A stretch of DNA of 10,560 nucleotides from Bacteroidota bacterium (lineage in GTDB: Bacteria; Bacteroidota; Bacteroidia; Bacteroidales; UBA4417): NCBI GenBank assembly GCA_020048595.1, contig JAIFMH010000117.1, positions 1-10,560 of the forward strand, read 5' to 3'. Position numbers and translations under genes: made by a program. The first letter of the stretch is position 1. Every line of letters begins with the position of its first letter. Positions 1 to 8,400 of this stretch are shown here, in pieces. The notes below the pieces were generated by a model. That model did no database searches. It was not told the DNA's origin and saw only the letters and a program-made list of their open reading frames with translations.

Positions 1-1901
1 TTGCATACAGTTCAATTACTCATACTTACCAGGCAATCGTATATTCAGGAAATATTTTATCACCTGAAGGATCGGTATCAGGCTCGCGCGGATATGGCTG
101 TGGCGATAATGCATCATATGCTTGGACCGACCAGAATTATTTTTATGTTTTCGATGGCTTGGCTGGTCAATGGACGTTATTCTACTCAGGTCCAGTGGGA
201 AATGCAACCGGTGCCAGTAATTTCTGGTGCGGCGATACTTATGTTGCAGGTGTTTTCCAAAGATTTTACCCGGACAAATGCAGAAATGTTGCCTATAGTC
301 TGGTTACAAAAACTTTTACTCTCACTGAAACAGGCGGTGTTTATTATACCGAATCAGATGGTATTGCCATGACCGGAGGATTTGTCTCAACATACGGAGG
401 TTCACCTGAGGAGGTAAACCTGGTTGGCTATTCAGCTTTCACCGGTCAGTTTTATATCAAGACCGAAAATACGCCTTACTCAGCGTTGAACCTTGGTAGC
501 CATTTTGATTCTGATACATGGAAAGACTGTGAAAAAAGAAATGTTTACGGGTACAATATTCAGAGAGGCACTGCTGAAAATGGAGATGTTAAAATAAACA
601 CTTTCGATACAGAAAGAGCTGCCTGGATTACACATGCATTCTCATTTTCAGGATACGATTTATGTTGTCTTTCCAATTACATAGTCGGCGGCAACACAAC
701 TATATGCTCCATGACTGATAAATCAGAAGCAGTCATATTTTATGTTTATTCCGGCGAAACCGGTGATTATCATATAAGTACAGCAGGGATTCAAAATAAA
801 GGTCATTCATATTACTATAATGTCGGCAATGATTACGCTTCAGCATTGGATGACTGGAATCATGCATGGTTTTACAATACAAAAACGGGAATAGAACAGT
901 CTCTTACTTTTGGTGAAAGCGATCAAAGCAATGTAATATATTCAACTGATTATATTTCGTTTTGCAAATTCGAACCTGAATCATCAACAATGGATTTATG
1001 GTTTTATAATTCAAAAACAGACAGAGCATCAAAAATTGAAATAAGCAATGATGTACATCCACATTACCAGTTGAGCCCGTATTCATTTGTTTTTGTTCCA
1101 TCAACGGCTGCTGATTTAGCTGTATTTTACTCTCCTGCCCATGATTCAATTATGGCTGTTACTTCTAATCTGGCCGGGCCAAATTCCATTTATTCTACTG
1201 TAGGAGTTTTTTCATGGCTTACTAATACAAACACTTCTACTTCAACATTGCTCTTTGATGCTGCAAATCTCACGCTTATCGATTTCGAAAGCAGGCCTGT
1301 AAGTAACGGAATTTCCGAATCACTAATACTTTTTATGGATGGGCATATTTTCAAAGTCTACGATGCATCTAACCAAACAACTTCAACTTTTGATTTAGCC
1401 GCAACTCCGGGACTCTATCAGAATAAGGGAAATATAATTTTACTCGGGACTTCCAACTACTCTAAATTTTATGCTTTCCAAAAAGGCCTGACTGATTTTG
1501 TTGAATTAGTACCCGAAGGAAATTCGTTGTATTATTCCGCATCTCAAAATACAGCCGTAGTTGCCCGTTTCGGCAAGGTATATGCATTTGCTCCAGACGC
1601 TTTTACGAATATTGAAAAAGATGAATCAGATCAACCCGGAACGGTAAAACTAAATCAAAACTATCCCAACCCATTCACCGCCACCACCACCATCACCTGG
1701 AAACTACCACAAGATGCTCATGTAGTTTTAAAAGTATATGATTTTACAGGCCGTGAGGTTAAAACACTGATGGATTATGATCAGCCGAAGGGAGAGCACA
1801 AAGTTAACTTTGATGCAACCGGGCTGCCAACCGGGATTTATTTTTATCAGCTTCGGGCGAATGGGAAAGTTGGAACAAAGAAAATGATTTGTATTAAATA
1901 A
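1..1901 (+). CDS. Secreted beta-propeller-like repeat protein with T9SS type A sorting domain (5' end outside window)
   Basis: The reading frame (first full codon at base 3) is open from the left edge to the TAA at 1899-1901, giving 632 visible residues; the start codon and signal peptide lie outside. An in-frame TTG at 159 could be taken for a start, but the residues before it continue the same repeat pattern and match the downstream paralogue. The body consists of degenerate repeats around a V-x-x-Y-S/N-x-x-T-G/K-x-aromatic motif (for example YSLVTKTF, YSAFTGQF, VYSGETGDY, FYNTKTG), spaced roughly 40-60 residues apart, which suggests beta-propeller or Kelch-like blades. The last 87 residues (1638-1898) are a type A T9SS tail: LNQNYPNPF, then TTITWKLP, VYDFTGREVKTL, GLPTGIYFYQL and a basic end, KKMICIK. 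Known for the family: such tails send cargo through the T9SS and are cleaved on export or anchored. No catalytic motif is visible and the ligand is unknown. Fold and surface location are inferred. Confidence 0.88.
   Translation, partial: AYSSITHTYQAIVYSGNILSPEGSVSGSRGYGCGDNASYAWTDQNYFYVFDGLAGQWTLFYSGPVGNATGASNFWCGDTYVAGVFQRFYPDKCRNVAYSLVTKTFTLTETGGVYYTESDGIAMTGGFVSTYGGSPEEVNLVGYSAFTGQFYIKTENTPYSALNLGSHFDSDTWKDCEKRNVYGYNIQRGTAENGDVKINTFDTERAAWITHAFSFSGYDLCCLSNYIVGGNTTICSMTDKSEAVIFYVYSGETGDYHISTAGIQNKGHSYYYNVGNDYASALDDWNHAWFYNTKTGIEQSLTFGESDQSNVIYSTDYISFCKFEPESSTMDLWFYNSKTDRASKIEISNDVHPHYQLSPYSFVFVPSTAADLAVFYSPAHDSIMAVTSNLAGPNSIYSTVGVFSWLTNTNTSTSTLLFDAANLTLIDFESRPVSNGISESLILFMDGHIFKVYDASNQTTSTFDLAATPGLYQNKGNIILLGTSNYSKFYAFQKGLTDFVELVPEGNSLYYSASQNTAVVARFGKVYAFAPDAFTNIEKDESDQPGTVKLNQNYPNPFTATTTITWKLPQDAHVVLKVYDFTGREVKTLMDYDQPKGEHKVNFDATGLPTGIYFYQLRANGKVGTKKMICIK
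1638..1898 (+). other. T9SS type A C-terminal sorting domain of the first propeller-like protein
   Basis: This encodes the Por-secretion tail (TIGR04183-like): the canonical Y-P-N-P-F motif, a beta-strand with TTITW, the VYDFTGREV strand, a GLPTGIYFY strand and a short Lys-containing terminus. It aligns end to end without gaps with the tail at 3881-4141 of the next gene and shares near-identical DNA stretches with it (for example around 1730-1755 versus 3970-3995). That supports descent by tandem duplication. Confidence 0.92.
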
Positions 1902-1910
1902 GTCTTCCAC

Positions 1911-1924
1911 CCCGAAATATCGGG
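1911..1924. other. Short palindromic hairpin between the two propeller-like genes
   Basis: CCCGA (1911-1915) and TCGGG (1920-1924) form a 5-bp stem around an AATA loop, in the 38-bp gap between the stop at 1901 and the start at 1940. No U-run follows, so it is not a good intrinsic terminator, and the genes are close enough for cotranscription. It may be a dispersed palindrome or a weak RNA-processing or stability element; the function is unknown. Confidence 0.35.
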
Positions 1925-1939
1925 TCAAAAACCAATGCC

Positions 1940-4144
1940 ATGAATACTTCCAGGAATTACATTAAGGGCTATTTGATAGTTATTCTGTTTTCAATCCCTT
2001 TAATGGCGTATTCGCAGCAATCGTTTTGGGATATGCTTTATATTGGGAAGCCCCTCACTTCGGATACCAGGTATGCAGTTGGCGAAAACTGTATTATATT
2101 CTCCGAAACATCTTCAAACAAAGTATATGCATTCAGCACTATAACAGGAAACTGGGACTCGGCTTCAATAGCTACAACTCTTCCATGGACAGATGCGGCC
2201 GCTGGTGGCAAATCTGCAATGCTGCTGAATGATTCGCTGGCTGTTTTCTTTAGTGCTTCTAATCATGATTTTACTGTTTTGAGATTCGATGGACAGTTAC
2301 GAGATGATCGTGTGAAAATGGTTGGATGCTATGCATCAATGGGATATGTGATAACCAATACTAAAGTTTATGTTTTTGATTCGGACGATTCTCAGATCAG
2401 AAGTGTAAACTATACATCAATTAGTACTACTCCCTATGCCTCTGTTTATAATGGTAACGATTACTTATGCTTCAATCTGTCAGAGTCAGACCTTACAAAA
2501 CAAACCATCGTTGCTTATAGCTCGGTTACAAAAACAATTTCAGAATTTACCGGTGTAAACTTACCTTTATTCCGTCAGTTGGAGCACGGATTTATTTTTG
2601 GCCGTACTTCAGGTCCTCCCTATTCGTGTGGCGGATACAGTGCTTTTACCGGCACTTTTGTTACCAGAACTTCGGATATAATTATTGGCGATGTTCTCCA
2701 TCAGTATGATTTAAACAGGGTTTACCCCAGATTGTGTTACCTTTTCTATTCAAGATCCGATGTGGACATAAATGGTATAACCACTTATTACTTATGGGTA
2801 TTTAATACGCTTACCGGAACGTTTGATGAATTCTCGTATGATTATAATTATTACAAGACCCAACTCGTTCCTGATGATCAGACAACCGGTGGCCAGGGGA
2901 TATTTCATATAACTTACGATAAGGACAATGGAGATAAGGTTAACCTGATAACATACGATGTTTATTCCAGGGCTTTTACCCAACACGATTTTAATATTGT
3001 ATATGATTACCGGAATAGAAATTATATAGGAGGGCACATTATTGCTATGACTACAAAAGAGAAGATTGTTTTTTACGATATCCTCAGCGGTAATTCAGCA
3101 ATATATAATTCGGATTGGCAGGCAGGACAATTTCCAGGTATTCAAAGTATTGAGCTAGGAAATAATTATGTTACAACTGTTTATTACAAGGGTATCGGTA
3201 CTCAGGGAATGACCGTATTCAATTATAATGGAACAACGGATAGTCTTAAATTTGTCAGTTTTGCTTCAAGTAATAATTATTCAGATGTATTCGGCAGTAC
3301 AGGCTATTCCCTGGTAAAATTTGTTAACTATACGCAGTCGGCTGAGCATTTACTTTATTCTGTTGCAAAAGACTCCTGGCTGGTAAAAAATGTGGCTTCT
3401 TCAGGAGTGTATACCGGAGAAAAAACAGGGTTTTATTTCCATATAGACAATAACCAAAACATAACTACATTCTTCAACGCTAAATCCGGCGACGAATTAC
3501 TAATCCCTGTCAAAAGCCAGGGAACTCCCCTTTCCCTTGACAGCATATTTATGATGCAAAGCAACGATCAAAAATATGGATACAGTTCGGTAACAAATTC
3601 AATTGCTTCGTACCCCAACTTGCGATATTCGCTCACAGAACACCGTAATACAAATATTTTCATTTATCATACGCCTGTAAATCCGGACTATCCAGGTCAT
3701 CTTCTGTTTGATGGAAATCGTGGAATCTTTGTAACACTCACAACAAGCTCTCAAACTCACGGATCAAGAATTCTGACGAGAGCCGGGGGAAAAACCGCTT
3801 TAGCTGTATACAATAAGGGTTATCTTTTTGCCTATGATCCAGATGAATTTACTACTGTTGATGAATCGCCAACCAGGCCTGGTTCATTTCGATTGGATCA
3901 AAATCATCATAACCCGTTTACTTCACGTACTACCATTACCTGGCAACAGCCAAATGATGCCCATGTCATTTTAAAAGTCTACGATTTTACAGGCCGCGAG
4001 ATGAAAACCCTTGTAAATTGTAAACAGGCAATGGGAGAACATAAAGTTGAATTTAATGCGGAAGGTTTACCTGCCGGAATCTATTTCTACCGTCTGCAAA
4101 CTGAAAATCATTTTCTCACCAGAAAAATGGTTTTGCTAAAGTAA
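1940..4144 (+). CDS. Secreted beta-propeller-like repeat protein with divergent T9SS type A sorting domain
   Basis: A complete 734-residue protein. The ATG at 1940 is chosen because it begins a clear signal peptide: a basic start (NTSRNYIKG), a hydrophobic core (YLIVILFSIPLMA) and likely cleavage at AYS/QQ (residues 25/26). There is no Shine-Dalgarno site, only A-rich bases upstream, as is usual in Bacteroidota. Residues about 60-640 carry roughly thirteen degenerate repeats (KVYAFSTITGNW, VAYSSVTKTISEF, GYSAFTGTF, VFNTLTGTFDEF, VFYDILSGN, FFNAKSGDEL and others) at a mean spacing of about 43 residues. This is consistent with one or two beta-propellers, though that fold is inferred. Residues 648-734 are a type A T9SS tail in which the usual Y-P-N-P-F core reads HHNPF. 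The protein is a paralogue of the gene 38 bp upstream, sharing repeat motifs, the pre-tail segment (AYDPDEFTTVDES versus AFAPDAFTNIEKDES) and the tail. The pair is probably cotranscribed. No enzymatic motif is seen; a surface or extracellular role is likely and the ligand is unknown. Confidence 0.9.
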   Translation: MNTSRNYIKGYLIVILFSIPLMAYSQQSFWDMLYIGKPLTSDTRYAVGENCIIFSETSSNKVYAFSTITGNWDSASIATTLPWTDAAAGGKSAMLLNDSLAVFFSASNHDFTVLRFDGQLRDDRVKMVGCYASMGYVITNTKVYVFDSDDSQIRSVNYTSISTTPYASVYNGNDYLCFNLSESDLTKQTIVAYSSVTKTISEFTGVNLPLFRQLEHGFIFGRTSGPPYSCGGYSAFTGTFVTRTSDIIIGDVLHQYDLNRVYPRLCYLFYSRSDVDINGITTYYLWVFNTLTGTFDEFSYDYNYYKTQLVPDDQTTGGQGIFHITYDKDNGDKVNLITYDVYSRAFTQHDFNIVYDYRNRNYIGGHIIAMTTKEKIVFYDILSGNSAIYNSDWQAGQFPGIQSIELGNNYVTTVYYKGIGTQGMTVFNYNGTTDSLKFVSFASSNNYSDVFGSTGYSLVKFVNYTQSAEHLLYSVAKDSWLVKNVASSGVYTGEKTGFYFHIDNNQNITTFFNAKSGDELLIPVKSQGTPLSLDSIFMMQSNDQKYGYSSVTNSIASYPNLRYSLTEHRNTNIFIYHTPVNPDYPGHLLFDGNRGIFVTLTTSSQTHGSRILTRAGGKTALAVYNKGYLFAYDPDEFTTVDESPTRPGSFRLDQNHHNPFTSRTTITWQQPNDAHVILKVYDFTGREMKTLVNCKQAMGEHKVEFNAEGLPAGIYFYRLQTENHFLTRKMVLLK
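3881..4141 (+). other. T9SS type A C-terminal sorting domain, degenerate core motif
   Basis: This is the counterpart of the tail at 1638-1898: RLDQNHHNPF, TTITWQQP, VYDFTGREMKTL, GLPAGIYFYRL and TRKMVLLK. The strand pattern and basic end are intact. The usual aromatic and first proline of the Y-P-N-P-F motif are both His here; only N-P-F remains. The reading frame shows no frameshift, so the tail is probably still functional. Confidence 0.88.
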
Positions 4145-4330
4145 TTGACGGATAAAATCAGGCTGAACAGGATAAATGACATTGCCAGGTCAAACATTTT
4201 TTAATAAGGCAGAAAACGAGCCTGAATCAAATAAATCTTCCGGGTTATAATTGATTTACTAATTTCCCTTACCTTTAATGTTTAAAACACGGAATTTAAG
4301 ATATTCCTGTAAGGTTAACCATATCGGCAG
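4145..4330. other. 186-bp spacer upstream of the PorP/SprF gene
   Basis: This non-coding, AT-rich spacer separates the propeller-like pair from the PorP/SprF gene. It contains one possible Bacteroidota-type promoter (4251-4277) and a 7-bp inverted repeat (4158-4164 with 4219-4225) whose 54-nt loop makes it unconvincing as a terminator. No small gene is supported here. Confidence 0.5.
4251..4277 (+). promoter_or_regulatory. Possible Bacteroidota sigma-ABfr-type promoter for the PorP/SprF gene
   Basis: TTG at 4251-4253 is followed, after 16 nt, by TACCTTTA at 4270-4277. This matches the Bacteroidota -7 element TAnnTTTG at all but the last base, but the spacer is somewhat shorter than usual. 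The site lies about 53 bp before the ATG at 4331. The match is weak in an AT-rich stretch, so it is a suggestion only. Confidence 0.3.
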
Positions 4331-5431
4331 ATGGGTAAATACAGACATTTTATTTTTTTCATTCTCTGCTTCACTACTTCCCTCACACGGGGGCAGGATC
4401 CTCATTTTTCAAATTTCAATTCCAACAAGCTATATTATAATCCTGCCTATGTAGGAATTGATTATGGCATCAGGCTGAACATGGCGTACCGAAGGCAATG
4501 GCCAAAAATTCCAAGTAAATTTCAGACATTTTATACCGGTTTCGATCAGGGGATAAGGATTGCAAGAGGTGTTGGCGGATTCGGACTTACAGTTGTTTCC
4601 AATACTGAAGGCGAAGGTATTCTGCAAAACTATACAATCGGAGTTCCCATTTCGGCCAGGATACCAATTGCCGAAAAATCACTGATACAAGTTGGCGCAA
4701 TGCCTTCCATAGCGTTCAGCAGTATAAATTGGGACAGATTCATCTTCAGCGGGCAGTTAAATCCTTACTACGGGAATATTTATCCTTCGGGATTCGTTCC
4801 TCCGGATGACGGAAGCAGCAACAATACCTATGTTGACATTTTTAATATCGGAGGCGTTTTCAGGTACGAGAATACTTCGCCACATGCAAATTCAGCAAGG
4901 TATTACAGAAAATTCGAAGTGGGATTATCAGGCTTTCATTTGTCCCAACCCAACCAGTCATTTACTTATTCCCAGGCACCACTTTATGCCAAATATGTGT
5001 TCTTCACCAATTATACCTTTTCTGTTTCTCTGAAATCGTCCGGATTAATGTTTATTGAACCCTCCTTTTTATGCGAATCGCAATGGAATATGTTTTCGTA
5101 CATGGCAGGTATACGTACATCTTTTGTTGATTCCAATATTGATTTTGGAATATGGTTGAGAAACAGGAATATAAACATGAAAAATACCGATGCAATTGTA
5201 GTTCTGTTTTCCTATCGCTTCCTCCTCGACAAGGTTAACAATACGTTACTCACAACGTCCATTTCCTATGACATTACTACTTCCGAACTGGTTGATGCAA
5301 GCAAAGGAAGTCCTGAAATTACAATAAGCCTGGCACTCAACAACAAAACATTTTTTAATGACAAGCCGGATAAATGCGATGAAGGAAGTAACTGGAGCAC
5401 AAAAAAGCCTACAGCAACGCGAAAAAAGTAA
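4331..5431 (+). CDS. Type IX secretion system membrane protein, PorP/SprF family
   Basis: A complete 366-residue protein. The ATG at 4331 opens a signal peptide (hydrophobic HFIFFILCFTTSL, likely cleavage TRG/QDP at residues 21/22). The mature start, QDPHFSNF then NKLYYNPAYVG, is the family hallmark (compare the usual QDPHFSQF...NPAxAG). It is followed by YRRQWPKIP with FYTGFDQ (residues about 53-72) and GGFGLTVVSNTEGEG (82-96), also typical. Alternating beta-strands fill the rest, consistent with an outer-membrane beta-barrel, and the late YDITTSELVDASKGSPEITISL (313-334) corresponds to the family's closing strands. Length is slightly above the usual 300-340 because of a hydrophilic, Lys-rich tail after residue 336. 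Known for the family: SprF is needed for secretion or attachment of the gliding adhesin SprB, and paralogues often sit beside cargo with type B sorting tails. Its neighbour with such a tail is on the opposite strand, 8 bp from the stop. The family is confident, but it cannot be named PorP or SprF specifically. Confidence 0.95.
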   Translation: MGKYRHFIFFILCFTTSLTRGQDPHFSNFNSNKLYYNPAYVGIDYGIRLNMAYRRQWPKIPSKFQTFYTGFDQGIRIARGVGGFGLTVVSNTEGEGILQNYTIGVPISARIPIAEKSLIQVGAMPSIAFSSINWDRFIFSGQLNPYYGNIYPSGFVPPDDGSSNNTYVDIFNIGGVFRYENTSPHANSARYYRKFEVGLSGFHLSQPNQSFTYSQAPLYAKYVFFTNYTFSVSLKSSGLMFIEPSFLCESQWNMFSYMAGIRTSFVDSNIDFGIWLRNRNINMKNTDAIVVLFSYRFLLDKVNNTLLTTSISYDITTSELVDASKGSPEITISLALNNKTFFNDKPDKCDEGSNWSTKKPTATRKK

Positions 5432-5439
5432 ATAAATCC
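5432..5439. other. 8-bp convergent gap between stop codons
   Basis: Only eight AT-rich bases separate the TAA of the PorP/SprF gene (5429-5431) from the TAA of the - strand PKD gene (5440-5442). No bidirectional terminator fits. The only inverted repeat across the junction is a 4-bp ATCC/GGAT stem (5436-5439 with 5445-5448). Transcripts from both sides must therefore terminate inside the opposite gene or overlap at their 3' ends. Confidence 0.8.
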
Positions 5440-8400
5440 TTAACGGATCAGCGTCACCGTTCCATACGTTTTTCCATTGTTACCACTCCAGTAGGTACCA
5501 TCTGCAAATTTTGCAGAAATCCGCCATGCATACACATCCTGCGGAAAGAGGTTCCCGTTGGCATCTCTGCCATTCCATCCTTCCGAAGGCATCCCGTTTT
5601 GAAGAGCTGTTGATTGCCAGATAAGGTTTCCCCATGTATCGTAGATCTGGATTGTATATTCTGCAATTCCAATCCCCTTGGGCAGGAAAAGGTTTTCATC
5701 AGGATCAGGATGTTCCGGAATGAGGGCATTGGGCACGTACAATCCTTTAAAATTGACAGGGTAACTAACTATAGCAGTATCCATACATCCAAATTGGTTC
5801 ATGGTTACAAGCATAATGATATACGTATCGTTATTACTGTATTCTATGGGTTCGTTTACATCACAGGCAGAGAATTCCCGGCCATTTCCAAAATTCCAGA
5901 AACATTCTGTTTCCCCAACGGAGGAATTTGTAAACGTAAGGTATTCAGGATATCCGCCGGTTGAAGTAAAAGTAAACTGGCTCTGCGGACTTGGGAAAAC
6001 CCTTATCTCAATACTATCGGAATCCTTGCACCTGTTGCTGTTTTCCGAGGTCAGTTTAACCAAAAACAGTCCTGCAGAATCAAAAACATGGGTTGGATTT
6101 GATGATATTGCTGTATTATCGCCAAAAGTCCAGAGATGTGAACTTCCCATATCACCCTGAAAGGTAATTTGCAGTGGGACACAACCAGAAGTATCTGGTA
6201 AAATAAAGGCTTCAGGTTTCGGTTTGATTATGATCTGTTTAACGGATGTTCCGATACAAGCGGGAAATCCAAAAGCTGAAACTCCGCTTAAAATAACTTC
6301 ATAGGTACCACTATTTGTATATGTATGATATGGATTCGACAAAACGGATGAGTCGCCATCACCAAAATGCCAGATCCTGTCACCAATTTCAATATTGGAT
6401 GTATAAGCAAAAGACAAAGTTTCCCCGACACATGCTTCTTCAACAGATGAAATTTCAATCTGTGGAACTGGCAGTATTTCGATAGTATCAAAAGTCTCAT
6501 CATATCCACAGCCATTATCAACATTTAGCTTGACAGTATAAATACCAGCCTGGTTATATATGTGACAAGGATTCTCCGTTGATGAGCCCTGCCCGTCACC
6601 AAAATCCCACGAAAGATTTGAAATTCCGAGAACAGACGCATCAGTGGAATAATTTTGAAAGCAAAAAGCATCTCCTTCGCATCCTTTGAAATTATTAACT
6701 GTAAAAAAAGCATGAACGGTATTAGGTTTAACCAACAGATCCCGGGTGAGAGTATCACTACCGCATCCGTTTTTTGTAAACAGGCTGATTGGGTATACAG
6801 TAGAATTTGCACCCGTTGTGAACGTGTGAACCGGTTCAAATTCCGTGGATGTAGTACCATCGCCAAAATCCCAGAATAATGAATCAGGAAAACTGGTTGA
6901 AACATTCCTGAACAGAACTTCTACCGGACTACAATCCCAGGTGTGAAGCATTTCGAACCTTGATAAAGGTTTGGCATGAACCAGAATTGAATCCGAATAA
7001 ACTAAATAATCGCAGTAATTATAGGATTCAAAACGAATGTGAATGACAGTATCTCCCGTAAGACTTCCTATATAAACTATCGAATCGGGAGGCCGTAACG
7101 AATCAACAGCTAAGCCGTTACCAAAATCCCAGTGATAGGAAGAACCTGCGTTATACTGCGATAGATCAATTGTAATAAAGGTTGTTAGCGGGCTGCACCC
7201 TTCCCTGGATGAAAGCTGAAAAAACGGTTGCGGCGGCGGACCGGTAATAATTATAACTGATGAATCAGAATAAGTACATCCAAATCCCGATGTAGCTGTT
7301 AATTTAACCTGGAAAGATCCTTCAAAAGCATACGTATGGGCAGGTTCAAACAATTCAGATGTATTGCCATCACCAAAGTCCCAAACAAAGGATATGGCAT
7401 TTGAGGAATTGTTACTGAAATATACAGGCGAATTTGTGCAGGCTGGGATGCCGAAACTGAAATTAACAGCCGGCAGCTCCATAACCTCAACCGGCTTCGC
7501 AACTGAATCGCGACAGCCGCTTTCATTAATTACCACAAGCATAGATGAATACAAACCCGGGACAGTATAAGTATGCCCGGGATTTTGAGCCTGTGAGGTG
7601 GTATTATCTCCGAATTCCCAAAACCAGGAAGTCATAGTTACTCCTCCACCTTGCGACTGATTAGTAAATACTGTTGTTTCGCCAAAACAAACTGTGCTCG
7701 ATGTAAAATCAGCTTCCGGCGAAGGCCTTACAGTAACCAGGGCAGTATCAGCCCTGTAACAGCTTCCATTGCCGGTACTGTAAATTAACTCATAATTTCC
7801 TGCTAAAACCGGATCAAAAAAACCAGCCGGGCTTACATTAGTTCCTCGCCAGGTTCCGCCTGATGGAGTACCAATCATAGAAATAGTTTCGTTTGAACAA
7901 ATGGAACGATCGCTTCCTGCACTTACCGTTTTATCAGGTTCTACTACCGAAACAGTCATTGCATCGGAACCGGAACAGCCATTGCCGCCTGTATATGAAT
8001 ATAACAAAACGAAATTCCCAATCCCGTTTGGTGTAAATAAACCGGTTGCAGATACATTGGGTCCTGACCAGATACCGCCGGCAGGAATAGCAGTTAATTG
8101 TTCGGGTATCGGTTGGTTACAAAAAGTCACATCTTCGGCTATAACAATTGGATATGACAGAACTGTAACGGCCATTTCATCTGAATTTGAACATTTCGTA
8201 CTGTTATCAGTATACAAATACGTAATCAAAAAAGTACCGGTACCCGAAATCAAAGGATCAAAAACACCTGTTGCAGTATTAATAATACCAGTACCCGACC
8301 AAATACCACCTGCAGGAATTCCGGAAAGCGTTCGCAAACCTTCATTCATGCATAAAATTATATCGGAGCCCGCATTAACAACCGGATTTGGAATAACAGA

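Noticed and set aside
1..372. An open frame in + frame 1 from the left edge (123 codons).
   Set aside because: It overlaps the frame-3 coding sequence, which continues from the left edge into the propeller-like gene and matches the paralogue's repeats. The frame-1 translation has no recognisable pattern.
1676..1697. ACC-rich trinucleotide tract (microsatellite or phase-variable repeat).
   Set aside because: It encodes the Thr-rich TATTTIT segment of the sorting tail, is short and interrupted, and triplet changes would not shift the frame. The paralogue uses mixed Thr codons at the same place.
4158..4225. 7-bp inverted repeat TCAGGCT/AGCCTGA downstream of the second propeller-like gene as a terminator or operator.
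   Set aside because: The 54-nt loop is too long for an intrinsic terminator and the outer bases do not pair. A 7-bp match over this distance is expected by chance.
5436..5448. ATCC-TTAAC-GGAT inverted repeat at the convergent junction as a terminator.
   Set aside because: The stem is only 4 bp, overlaps the PKD stop codon and has no U-run on either side.
5614..6160. Two overlapping open frames on the + strand (116 and 119 codons).
   Set aside because: Both are antisense to strongly supported PKD and sorting-domain codons, overlap each other in different frames and show no domain features.
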